Shown here: positions 51,801 through 60,631 of the stretch, piece after piece | Numbering within the stretch: the first letter of the stretch is position 1 | Layout of the letters: the number at the start of each line of letters is the position of its first letter | Source of the DNA: Membranihabitans marinus | GTDB taxonomy: Bacteria; Bacteroidota; Bacteroidia; Chitinophagales; Saprospiraceae | Direction of reading: 5' to 3' | NCBI RefSeq assembly: GCF_019802045.1 | Contig: NZ_JAHVHU010000007.1 | Location: 62,001 to 126,000, forward strand | Length of the DNA stretch: 64,000 nucleotides | Position numbers and translations under genes: made by a program | The notes under the pieces: generated by a model | The model's input: only the letters and a program-made list of their open reading frames with translations | Told to the model about the DNA's origin: nothing | Databases searched by the model: none

Positions 51801-54800
51801 TTATTCGATTAAATAATTTGCTTCCAGTACAGCTTGATTGTACCGGTACACATGGTCTAAATATTTGCGCTCGATCTGCTGCGCCTGATCCATCAATTGG
51901 ATATACTGTAAAAAATCAATTTCTCCTGATTCAAACAAAGCCTGTGCATTTGATAGAATTTCCAGGGCATAGGATTGTCCGGTGTTTTCATAGTAATCGA
52001 TACCTTGTCTCAGACTTTGGAGTTTTCGAAGAATCGATTGATAATCGTTCCTTAAATTCTTCTTGTAGTTAAAAGATTCGTGTTGCCGGATAATCCGTTC
52101 TACCCGGGCTGCTTCTATTCTTGATTTTTGAGCCCCGTTGAACAGGGGAATACCAAGGCCAATCTGAAATCCCAGGTAGCTGTTGGGTGCTTCCTGTCCG
52201 TTTAATCCCTGAAAAATTCCAAGATGGATATCCGGCCACTGTAGCCGACGCTGGTATTCCAATTGATTATCCGCCTGGACCTGTTGGTTGATATAAAAGG
52301 AGAGTCCCGGATGATTCATAGTATCGAGCGGTTGAAGATTCAGTGGAATCAATTCCTGATCCTGTATGGTCACAGAATCACTGGTTTGCAACCATTTCCG
52401 GAGGGATACCAAAGCTTGCTGTTCGTTAGCCCGGCTCTGCATGAGAAGAAGATGCACTTCCTGTTGTTTATTTTCAGCGGTAACCTGTACCAGTCTATTC
52501 GTTTCACCGGACTCATATCGTCGGGTAGCTGCCCGCACAAACCGGCCATACAGACTATCCAACCGCTTATAATGCGTTTCGATTTTATTCCAATAAAGTA
52601 CGGCATAGTAAGCCTGAGATACTTCTTTGGTCAACATTCTTTTGCGAATGGCAAGCTGGTCTCGGGAGAGTAATGTATTGGATTCCAACACCTGACGTCT
52701 CGCTTTGTAGATGGTGGGAAATTCAAACGACTGGTTGACGCCCCAAACATGCAAAGGGAAGCCATTTTCAGCCAGGTTAGACTGGTCAAAATTGTAATAC
52801 ACTTCCGTTTTTTCCACATCAAATGCCGAATTTTCCAACACTTTGTTTTGATTGATCCGCCCGGATGAAGCCTGGATACCCTGATTATTTTCCAGAGCCA
52901 GTGATATCGCATCATCCAGCGAAATAGATATCGGATCATTCTGAGCAGTGAGGCCTATCGTGCCAAGTATTAGTAAAAGAATAGTCATCGGTGCTTTTTT
53001 TAATGCCCGCTGAGCACTTCTGCTCTCCACCATAGCATAAAGCACAGGTAATACGAGCAGCGTGAGAATAGTAGCTGAGATCAGACCTCCAATGACTACG
53101 GTGGCCAAGGGCCGTTGTACCTCAGCGCCCACATTGGTCGATATCGCCATGGGCAAAAATCCCATGGCTGCTGCAGAAGCGGTCAAAAGCACAGGCCGCA
53201 TCCGATGTTTTGTACCGAGGATAATCCTTCGATGTATATCTGTCATACCTTGTGATTTAAGTTCTTTAAAATGCTCTATTAGCACGATGCCATTGAGAAC
53301 AGCGACACCAAAGAGTGCTATAAACCCGATGCTGGCGGATATACTAAATGGCATATCCCGGATAAATAGCAACATGACTCCTCCCACTGCGGACAGCGGA
53401 ATAGCTGTGTAAATCAACAACGCATCCCGTACCGAATGAAAGGCAAAATAAAGCAAAAAGAAGATCAAGATCAACGCAATGGGAATGACAATTGTCAATC
53501 GCTGTCGAGCTGAACGCAGATTTTCAAACTGACCGCCATATTCCACAGTATAACCCGGTGGCATATCGATTTCCTCGGCAATAATGTTCTGGACGTCATT
53601 TACGACCGATTCCAGATCCCTGTCCCGCACATTGACTCCTACTACAATCCGCCGTCGGGTATCATCCCTGGAGATCATGGCCGGGCCAGTAGTGTATTGA
53701 ATAGAGGCAAATTCCGTAAAAGGTACCGCCTGACCGTTGGGGAGTTGTACCGTGGTTTTTTCCAGATCAGCCAAATCCTTACGGTAACCCTCCTCCAGGC
53801 GAACCACCAGATCAAACTGCCGTTCACCTTCAAAGATCGTTCCGGCTGCCTTACCGGCGAATGCCATCGTCAGGATATCATTGAGTTGGGCGATATTCAA
53901 GCCATAACGTGCTATTTTGGCCCGGTCAAATTCGACAGACATCTGGGGCAGGCCAACCGTTTTTTCAGTGATGATATCAGAAGCTCCATCCACATCGCGG
54001 ATGGCATTTTCGACCTCCACCGCTTTTCGATGAAGAACATCGAGGTCTTCTCCAAATATTTTTACGGCCAGATCGGCCCGCACTCCCGTGATCAACTCAT
54101 TGAAACGCATTTCAATCGGTTGGGTAAACTCATATTCTACACCGGGAATGACCGAAAGCTTATCCTGAAATTCATCGATCAGATCAACCTTGGTGCCGGC
54201 CGTCGTCCAGGTTTTGATCGGTGTAAGTTTCACAATGACATCGGTCTCCTCCATAGACATGGGATCCGTAGGAACTTCCGCTGCTCCTATCCGGGTCACG
54301 ACCTGTTCTACCTCAGGGAAAGTCAGCAGTATTTTTTCGATCTGAGTCGTCGTTTCGATGGTTTTGGTCAGTGAAGTACCGGTTTTTAGTATCGGTTGTA
54401 TGACCAGATCACCCTCGTCCAGTGTAGGGACAAACTCTCCCCCCATTTTTGAAAACAAGAAAACAGTCAGACCTAATAATCCTACAGCCAGGAGGAGTAC
54501 CAGCCATTTCATTCGCAGTGCCCACACGATGACAGGATGATAAAGATTCTCCAATCCCCGTATGAGTCGGTGAGAAATATTATTGCTATTCTTCTTCGAT
54601 GGTTTGAGAAACAGTGAAGCCATCACGGGCACATAAGTAAGGCCCAGGATCATGGTTCCCGCCAGTGCAAGACTAAACACCATGGCCATAGGCCCGAACA
54701 TTTTTCCTTCTACCCCGGTCAGTGACAAAATGGGGATAAATACAATGATGATAATGATCTGTCCAAAGATGGCAGAACGCATCATTTTTGACGCACTTTC

Positions 54801-56129
54801 ATGGGTAATCTTGTCGATCATGGATCTTTTCTCACCGCCAGTCAATCCTTGAAGTTTCCCGCTTTGTTGTGTCATTTGGAAAGCGATAAACTCAACTATA
54901 ATCACCGCACCATCGATGATAATACCAAAATCGATCGCACCCAGACTCATCAAGTTAGCATCAATGCCCAGGATATACATCATCGACAAAGCAAACAATA
55001 AACTGAGTGGTATCACAGACCCTACGACCAGCCCCGAACGTAAATTCCCCAGCAGTAGTACCACCACAAAAACCACGATCAAAAAGCCGAGGATCAGATT
55101 TTCAGCTATGGTGAAGGTCGTTTTCCCAATTAACTCCGTTCGTTCCAAGAACGCATTGATGTACACGCCCTCCGGCAATGAAGACTGAATGGATTCCACA
55201 CGATCCACCACGCGTCCTATAACGTCCTCTACATTGGCTCCCTTCAGCAGCATGACCTGTCCCAGAACTTTTTCTCCTTCACCATTACCTGTGATCGCAC
55301 CAAAACGATTGGCGTGACCAAACCCCACCGTGCCGACATCCCGAATAAATATCGGTTTGCCGTCGCGGATCGTAACCACAATATTTTCTATATCATCCAA
55401 AGAATTGGCCAGGCCTTCTCCTCGGATAAAATAACTTTCGTTGGTCTTTTCGATGTATCCGCCACCGGCAACACTGTTGTTCTTTTCCAGTGCATCAAAT
55501 ATTTCTGTGACCGGGATCTGCAAAGCACGGAGTCTTTCCGGATTAACGGCTACTTCGTATTGCTTCAGATAACCACCCCAAGTATTGACCTCCACGACAC
55601 CCGGTATTCCGGAGAGTTGTCGTTTTACGATCCAATCCTGAATGGTGCGCAGGTCGGTGAGGGAGTATTTCTCCTGATGAGCAGAATCTACTTCGAGGGT
55701 ATATTGATATATTTCGCCCAAACCAGTCGTGATGGGTCCCATAAAAGGCACCCCAAAACCGTCCGGAATTTTTTCTTCAGCGCTTTTGAGTTTTTCAGCG
55801 ATCAACTGTCGCGGCAAGTAGGTGCCGACGTGATCATCAAAGACGATGGTTACCACAGACAACCCAAATTTTGAAATGGATCGAATTTCTTTGACGTTGG
55901 GCAGGTTGGCCATTTCGAGTTCCACGGGGTAGGTGAGGAATTGCTCCACGTCCTGTGTGGACAGATTCCTGGAGGTGGTAATCACCTGCACCTGATTATT
56001 GGTGATATCGGGGACGGCACCCACGGGTATGTTAAACAGGGAATACACCCCAAACCCAGTCAACAACGCCGTAAAAAGCAAAATCAGAACTTTGTTGTGA
56101 ATACTGAAATGTATGATTTTATCTAACAT
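51801..56129 (-). CDS. czcA: heavy-metal RND permease (CzcA type) fused to a C-terminal TolC-like domain
   Basis: From the ATG at 56129 the protein has 1442 residues; a longer frame to 56261 adds 44 implausible residues. Residues ~1-1045 are a CzcA permease, with the helix-4 signature 'DFGIIIDGAVIIVEF' (Asp, Asp, Glu), which marks divalent-cation exporters (Zn, Co, Cd) rather than the Cu/Ag CusA pattern. The last ~395 residues form an outer-membrane efflux (TolC/CzcC-like) domain ('ISLDDAISLALENNQGIQ', 'GFQIGLGIPLFNGAQKSRI'). Between them is a hydrophobic stretch ending 'IGLTAQ' that looks like a retained signal peptide. The fusion would couple the inner and outer membrane parts of the pump in one chain. 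Confidence 0.92.
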   Translation of the reverse strand: MLDKIIHFSIHNKVLILLFTALLTGFGVYSLFNIPVGAVPDITNNQVQVITTSRNLSTQDVEQFLTYPVELEMANLPNVKEIRSISKFGLSVVTIVFDDHVGTYLPRQLIAEKLKSAEEKIPDGFGVPFMGPITTGLGEIYQYTLEVDSAHQEKYSLTDLRTIQDWIVKRQLSGIPGVVEVNTWGGYLKQYEVAVNPERLRALQIPVTEIFDALEKNNSVAGGGYIEKTNESYFIRGEGLANSLDDIENIVVTIRDGKPIFIRDVGTVGFGHANRFGAITGNGEGEKVLGQVMLLKGANVEDVIGRVVDRVESIQSSLPEGVYINAFLERTELIGKTTFTIAENLILGFLIVVFVVVLLLGNLRSGLVVGSVIPLSLLFALSMMYILGIDANLMSLGAIDFGIIIDGAVIIVEFIAFQMTQQSGKLQGLTGGEKRSMIDKITHESASKMMRSAIFGQIIIIIVFIPILSLTGVEGKMFGPMAMVFSLALAGTMILGLTYVPVMASLFLKPSKKNSNNISHRLIRGLENLYHPVIVWALRMKWLVLLLAVGLLGLTVFLFSKMGGEFVPTLDEGDLVIQPILKTGTSLTKTIETTTQIEKILLTFPEVEQVVTRIGAAEVPTDPMSMEETDVIVKLTPIKTWTTAGTKVDLIDEFQDKLSVIPGVEYEFTQPIEMRFNELITGVRADLAVKIFGEDLDVLHRKAVEVENAIRDVDGASDIITEKTVGLPQMSVEFDRAKIARYGLNIAQLNDILTMAFAGKAAGTIFEGERQFDLVVRLEEGYRKDLADLEKTTVQLPNGQAVPFTEFASIQYTTGPAMISRDDTRRRIVVGVNVRDRDLESVVNDVQNIIAEEIDMPPGYTVEYGGQFENLRSARQRLTIVIPIALILIFFLLYFAFHSVRDALLIYTAIPLSAVGGVMLLFIRDMPFSISASIGFIALFGVAVLNGIVLIEHFKELKSQGMTDIHRRIILGTKHRMRPVLLTASAAAMGFLPMAISTNVGAEVQRPLATVVIGGLISATILTLLVLPVLYAMVESRSAQRALKKAPMTILLLILGTIGLTAQNDPISISLDDAISLALENNQGIQASSGRINQNKVLENSAFDVEKTEVYYNFDQSNLAENGFPLHVWGVNQSFEFPTIYKARRQVLESNTLLSRDQLAIRKRMLTKEVSQAYYAVLYWNKIETHYKRLDSLYGRFVRAATRRYESGETNRLVQVTAENKQQEVHLLLMQSRANEQQALVSLRKWLQTSDSVTIQDQELIPLNLQPLDTMNHPGLSFYINQQVQADNQLEYQRRLQWPDIHLGIFQGLNGQEAPNSYLGFQIGLGIPLFNGAQKSRIEAARVERIIRQHESFNYKKNLRNDYQSILRKLQSLRQGIDYYENTGQSYALEILSNAQALFESGEIDFLQYIQLMDQAQQIERKYLDHVYRYNQAVLEANYLIE

Positions 56130-56169
56130 AAGAAGCCCTGATTTTATAAATAGCCAATCGTTCCGAATA

Positions 56170-56186
56170 ATGAAGCACCGCTTCAT
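56170..56186. promoter_or_regulatory. inverted repeat ATGAAGC-ACC-GCTTCAT upstream of czcA
   Basis: Perfect 7-bp arms around a 3-nt spacer, 41-57 nt before the czcA start. It is separate from the CTTAAG direct repeat further upstream and could be a second control site or a leader hairpin. Confidence 0.4.
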
Positions 56187-56229
56187 GCCAATAATAATAA
56201 TCACACTTCCAAAATGATTTGCATGAAGC

Positions 56230-56246
56230 CTTAAGTTTCGCTTAAG
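56230..56246. promoter_or_regulatory. candidate response-regulator box (CTTAAG-N5-CTTAAG) upstream of czcA
   Basis: CTTAAG at 56230-56235 and 56241-56246 are direct repeats with an 11-bp period, about 101-117 nt upstream of the czcA start. OmpR-family regulators typically bind direct repeats one helical turn apart. A related pair lies upstream of the response-regulator gene at 58561-58577. Confidence 0.5.
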
Positions 56247-56452
56247 ATTCAGCTTGGACATGCTGAATACTGACTGCTCCTATATTCCTTCATATTTTGT
56301 AAAGGTACCGGAGAGATATTTTTCAGTCTATGACAGTGGTCACTATAAATCCTGAGTATGGTCAAAGGAATGGGGCATTATCCACGCATATCCGCCGCAA
56401 GACGAATTGAAGGACAGCAAGCTCAAGATCACTGAATTATTCTGTAGGAAAC

Positions 56453-57856
56453 TTAATTATTGTGCAAACGATCCTTGGGAAAAGAAAGCTCAAACGTCGT
56501 TCCGGGCTCTTCCCGGCTCGTCACCTGAATCTCCAGATCAAGAAAATCGCAGGCTTTTTTCACGATAGACAAGCCCAGGCCGCTACCTTTAAACTCCTTG
56601 TGTCGAAGTGCATCTGCCCGGTAAAAGGGCTGGAAAAGATGATCAATGTCTTCCGGACCTATCAAAATACCCTGATTCGTGATACGACAAGATAATGTGT
56701 CTTCTTTATCTAATAACGCGATTTCAATAACCGTTCCGGCGCGGGAATATTTGATGGCATTGGATATCAGGTTTTCAAATATTAAATCAATGTAATAGGG
56801 ATCTGTTATCACTGTATTCTGATAACCCGCATCGATATGAACAGACAACGCTTTTTCTTCTATATGGCCCTTATATCTCAGTAAGATCTCATCGATGAGC
56901 AGCTGGAGGTTCACCGGCTCTTCAGTTTGATGCGAGTGGTTGCCATCCAGACGAGCCATGATCAGTAATTGCTCTACCAGGTCTGACATCCGGTCGATTT
57001 CTCTAATGCTGTAATTGATTTTTTCTCTGTATTCTGATTCTGTTCGGGATTTCCGGATCAACACTTCCAGAGTTCCCTTGATGACCGCCAGCGGAGTACG
57101 CATCTGGTGTGAGGCATCCGCAGTAAACTGTTCTTCTCTTTCTATTGCTTTTTGCATGCGGTTCACCAATTCGTTAATCGAGGAGGTCAGGTGATACAAT
57201 TCATCCTTATTCTCGGGCAATGGGATTCGTTCATTGAGACTTTGGCGGGTGATGCGATGTGCCGATTTGGTAATGTTTCGCACTGGTTTGATGCTTCTTC
57301 CTGCCAGAAATCGAGTCACAAAAAAGAGTCCGATAAGAACCATTGGATAGAGCACCAGTAGGTTTTTACGTAGGCTGTTTTTAACCAAAATAGGACCTTC
57401 CAATGACATGGCGGTGAGGATATACCCCTTTCGCAGCCCTTCCTTTTCAATGGGGATTTGCATCTGACGGATCGGGCGGTTTTCAAGGTAGGTATCAAAC
57501 TGCGCCCCATACCCAAAACCTTTCTCAGAATGAAAAACCAGAGAATCGGTTTTAAGATTCGGAGATTTATCCATGATCTGCCCCGAAACATTGACCAACT
57601 GGACAAAAACGGGATACACCTGGACTTTCTGGTGTTCGAGTTCCATCCATTCATCTTTATTGATAAACCTAAAACTATCCTGTTCAATGACTATTTCTGC
57701 AGAGTGTTTGTACGCTTCATAAGTAAGATCCGTATCGACGGTCTCGTAAGCCACAGCTCGTACACTGTAATAAATAATTAAAAAAACGACAGCTATAATG
57801 GCTGCTGTAGCCAGCATATAGTACAACGCTATCCTGTTTTTGAAGGATAAGTTCAT
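56453..57856 (-). CDS. two-component sensor histidine kinase (CzcS/CusS-like)
   Basis: The 467-residue protein has helix 1 (~10-32), a periplasmic sensor loop (~33-165), helix 2 (~166-184), a HAMP linker (~185-240) and a HisKA domain with the phosphorylated His in 'ADASHQMRTPLAVIKG' (~250). The ATPase domain has 'NLISNAIKYS' (N box), 'IDHLFQPFYRADA' (F box) and 'GSGLGLSIVKKA' (G box). It follows its regulator gene by 3 nt and lies just upstream of the metal efflux operon, so a metal-sensing role is likely but inferred from context. Confidence 0.93.
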   Translation of the reverse strand: MNLSFKNRIALYYMLATAAIIAVVFLIIYYSVRAVAYETVDTDLTYEAYKHSAEIVIEQDSFRFINKDEWMELEHQKVQVYPVFVQLVNVSGQIMDKSPNLKTDSLVFHSEKGFGYGAQFDTYLENRPIRQMQIPIEKEGLRKGYILTAMSLEGPILVKNSLRKNLLVLYPMVLIGLFFVTRFLAGRSIKPVRNITKSAHRITRQSLNERIPLPENKDELYHLTSSINELVNRMQKAIEREEQFTADASHQMRTPLAVIKGTLEVLIRKSRTESEYREKINYSIREIDRMSDLVEQLLIMARLDGNHSHQTEEPVNLQLLIDEILLRYKGHIEEKALSVHIDAGYQNTVITDPYYIDLIFENLISNAIKYSRAGTVIEIALLDKEDTLSCRITNQGILIGPEDIDHLFQPFYRADALRHKEFKGSGLGLSIVKKACDFLDLEIQVTSREEPGTTFELSFPKDRLHNN

Positions 57857-57859
57857 GTA

Positions 57860-58525
57860 TTATTCTTTAGCCATGTACCCCACACCCCGGACGGTTTGGA
57901 TATGGTCTTCCTCGGTTTTAAGATCCAATTTTTTTCTCAGCGCATTGATGTACACGTCGATCACGCCGGTACTCATCTCGAAATGGATATCCCACACCTC
58001 CTCTATAATCTCAGAACGCCGGCAAACCTGTCCTTTCCGACGAATTATGTATTCGAGCAGGGAAAATTCTTTTTTGGTCAGAGCGATTGGCCGATCGTCT
58101 TTACGTACTTCATGAGCCAACACATCCATGGTAATATTTCCCAGAGTCAGTGTCTCGGCTTCCTGGAGCCTGGTACGAGTCTGAACTTTGATGCGTTCCA
58201 GCAATTCTTCAAATTGAAATGGTTTTTTGATGTAATCATTGGCTCCGGCCTGCAACCCCATCACCGTGTCTTGTACGGTATCTTTGGATGTCAAAAAAAT
58301 CACCGGGGTAATCTTGTCCTTTTCTCTCAAAAGACGACATACTTCGATACCAGATAAGCCCGGCAGCATCCAATCTAACAGGATCACATCAAAAGGTTCT
58401 GTCGTGGCACGCTCCAGACCGAAAATTCCATTTTTTTCAGCTATTACTTCATAGGATTCTTCCTCCAAACCCTGGCGGATGAAGCTAACAATACCTGGTT
58501 CGTCCTCTATGATCAGAATCTTCAT
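57860..58525 (-). CDS. OmpR-family response regulator (CzcR/CusR-like)
   Basis: The 221-residue protein has a receiver domain with phospho-acceptor Asp51 ('ILLDWMLPGLSG'), an early acidic pair ('IEDEPG'), Thr/Ser in 'FLTSKD' and Lys101 in 'IKKPF'. A winged-helix output domain follows ('LTKKEFSLLEYIIRRKGQVCRRSEI', 'TVRGVGYMAKE'). It is the first gene of the kinase operon and probably controls the downstream czc operon. A direct repeat 36-52 nt before its start suggests autoregulation. Confidence 0.94.
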   Translation of the reverse strand: MKILIIEDEPGIVSFIRQGLEEESYEVIAEKNGIFGLERATTEPFDVILLDWMLPGLSGIEVCRLLREKDKITPVIFLTSKDTVQDTVMGLQAGANDYIKKPFQFEELLERIKVQTRTRLQEAETLTLGNITMDVLAHEVRKDDRPIALTKKEFSLLEYIIRRKGQVCRRSEIIEEVWDIHFEMSTGVIDVYINALRKKLDLKTEEDHIQTVRGVGYMAKE

Positions 58526-58560
58526 AAATGGTAAATATACGGAGACCAGACCTTTATTTT

Positions 58561-58577
58561 CTTAGGATTGGCTTAAA
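58561..58577. promoter_or_regulatory. candidate response-regulator box (CTTAGG-N5-CTTAAA) upstream of the regulator gene
   Basis: CTTAGG (58561-58566) and CTTAAA (58572-58577) repeat with the same 11-bp period as the czcA box. Located 36-52 nt before the start codon at 58525. The same plus-strand spacing in both promoter regions supports a shared regulator. Confidence 0.4.
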
Positions 58578-58715
58578 ATACACGGAAGCACCTATAACAA
58601 AGTCATGTGCTCTCCTTAATAATATCCAATACTGATGATATTTCTTTATCTTACAAGTTCTTTTCAAATAACACCGATCATGCTGATCAATCTATCGTGA
58701 TAAAAATTATTTTTT

Positions 58716-60506
58716 ATGACACAATGCTTTATTCCACCCACCGTCTCCATTAAAACAGCTTTAATCTGCGGTCTGATTTTTTGCATCAGTGGTATACACA
58801 GCCAGGAGATCCACGTTCGCTACAATCAAGTCGGCTATCACCCTTCTGAGGAAAAGATCCTCTTTGTGATGGCTACAAAACCCCTACGACAGGAATTCAC
58901 CCTGGTCATGGAAGGAGGTCACCATCCACAAAGGATAGAATATCAAAAATCAGAGACCGGACTGTGGGGGCAATTTAAAAATCAATATACCTTGAACGCT
59001 TCTGCTATGACGGAAACCGGCACTTATAAACTCCACTACGGAAACCAAGAAGTAGCTTCCATTCTGGTCAAGGAAAATCCCTACCAACCCTACCAGCACG
59101 ATTTACTGGCTTTTATGCGACAGCAACGCTGCGGTTACAATCCCTATTTTGATATGGTATGTCACCAGCGTGACGGGAAACTCTTTTACGGACCCGTTCC
59201 AGATTCTTCGTTTTATGATTTCACCGGCGGCTGGCATGATGCCGGTGATCAATTAAAATACCTGATTACCAGTTCCAATGCGACGGCCCGAATGCTCCTG
59301 GCCTATCAAATGGCTCCGGATTCGTTCGATGATCAGGTCGATGCGATGGGACACTCAAACCCAAACCAGATTCCAGACATCCTCGATGAAGCCAAATGGG
59401 GATTGGATTGGATTCTAAAATTGCATCCCCAGGATGGCTGGCTGATCCACCAGATCGCAGATGACCGGGATCACCGGGGGTTTAAACTACCAAACGATGA
59501 CAATGCAGATTATGGTTGGGGCGAAAACTCCTACCGGCCGGCTTATTTTGCGAATGGAGCTCCACAGGGACTGAACAAATGGAAAAGCACATCTACCGGC
59601 ATTAGCAATCTGGCGGGCCGTTGTGCTGCGGCATTGGCCCTTGGTTCCAAAATATTTGAGAATATCGATGCCGGATTTGCACTAAGGTGCAAAAATGCGG
59701 CCATAGAACTGTATGACATGGGTGAACAGAACCCCGGATACCAACAAGGAAATTCTTATGGGGCACCCTATCGATACAATGAAGACTCCTGGCACGATGA
59801 CATGGAATGGGGTGCAGCAGAATTGTATAAACTGACCGGCGAAGTAGACTATTTGACAAAAGCTATGGATCACGCCCGTGCTATTGGCCCGGACGGGTGG
59901 ATGATGCGCGACACCATGGACCATTACCAGAAGTATCCGTTTATGAATATGGGACATTTTTTATTGCACGCCATTGCTCCGGATGAATTCAAAGACACCC
60001 TGTCGCATTGGTATCGGATGAACATTGAAAATGTGCTGCGACGTGCATCAACCAATGCTTTTGAAATTGGTATTCCATTTATCTGGTGCTCCAATAATTT
60101 GCTGGTCAATTTTATCACACAAATCGCTCTATATGAGAAAATGACAGGTGATAAACAGTTTCATCAGGGAATGGTGCTGCACCGGGATTGGCTGTTCGGC
60201 CGAAACCCCTGGGGAACTTCCATGTTTACCGGCATTCCTGTCGGGGGTGAAACACCCGTTGATGTGCATATTCCTTCGAGGATGATTTTACAGGATACGC
60301 CAGCGGGTGGATTGGTTGATGGTCCGGTGTATCGATCCATCTATGATAACTTATTGGGTTTGACTTTATTTAACCCCGATGAATTTGCAGATTTCCAAAA
60401 TGACTTCGTGACCTATCACGATGATATCGGCGATTATTCGACCAATGAACCGACGATGGACGGCACGGCCGATGCTATACTGATGTGGGTGTTACTGGAA
60501 AATTGA
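58716..60506 (+). CDS. glycoside hydrolase family 9 endoglucanase-like enzyme
   Basis: The 596-residue protein has a signal peptide ending 'ISGIHSQ'. An N-terminal Ig-like cellulase domain (about 31-120; 'IHVRYNQVGYHPSEEKILFVM') is followed by an (alpha/alpha)6 barrel. Catalytic parts are 'GGWHDAGD' (nucleophile/base Asp175 and Asp178) and the C-terminal 'STNEPTMDGTA' with acid Glu578, matching GH9. Also visible are 'DILDEAKWGLDWILKLHP' and 'LFGRNPWGTSMFTG'. The enzyme cleaves beta-1,4-glucans or related beta-glucans outside the cytoplasm. It is divergent from the two-component genes and followed by a secreted glycosidase-like gene in the opposite direction. Confidence 0.93.
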   Translation: MTQCFIPPTVSIKTALICGLIFCISGIHSQEIHVRYNQVGYHPSEEKILFVMATKPLRQEFTLVMEGGHHPQRIEYQKSETGLWGQFKNQYTLNASAMTETGTYKLHYGNQEVASILVKENPYQPYQHDLLAFMRQQRCGYNPYFDMVCHQRDGKLFYGPVPDSSFYDFTGGWHDAGDQLKYLITSSNATARMLLAYQMAPDSFDDQVDAMGHSNPNQIPDILDEAKWGLDWILKLHPQDGWLIHQIADDRDHRGFKLPNDDNADYGWGENSYRPAYFANGAPQGLNKWKSTSTGISNLAGRCAAALALGSKIFENIDAGFALRCKNAAIELYDMGEQNPGYQQGNSYGAPYRYNEDSWHDDMEWGAAELYKLTGEVDYLTKAMDHARAIGPDGWMMRDTMDHYQKYPFMNMGHFLLHAIAPDEFKDTLSHWYRMNIENVLRRASTNAFEIGIPFIWCSNNLLVNFITQIALYEKMTGDKQFHQGMVLHRDWLFGRNPWGTSMFTGIPVGGETPVDVHIPSRMILQDTPAGGLVDGPVYRSIYDNLLGLTLFNPDEFADFQNDFVTYHDDIGDYSTNEPTMDGTADAILMWVLLEN

Positions 60507-60516
60507 CAGATCATTA

Positions 60517-60547
60517 ATACCATTTGAGTTCATGATTGCCGCATATA
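60517..60547. repeat. half copy of the 69-bp palindromic element
   Basis: Positions 60517-60547 match 49851-49881 at 28 of 31 positions, from ATACCATTTG to TGCCGCATATA. The right half is missing or diverged. It lies 10 bp after the GH9 stop codon. Confidence 0.5.
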
Positions 60548-60631
60548 GAAGGGACGCAAAGCATGATTATATGGATAATGGAAGAGATCTGCGATGTAAG
60601 TATCGCGACTTTTCTTGATCATCCAGTCCAA

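Noticed and set aside
56130-56261. 44-residue N-terminal extension of CzcA
   Set aside because: The residues are not part of the RND fold and the stretch contains the likely regulatory dyads, so it is probably untranslated.
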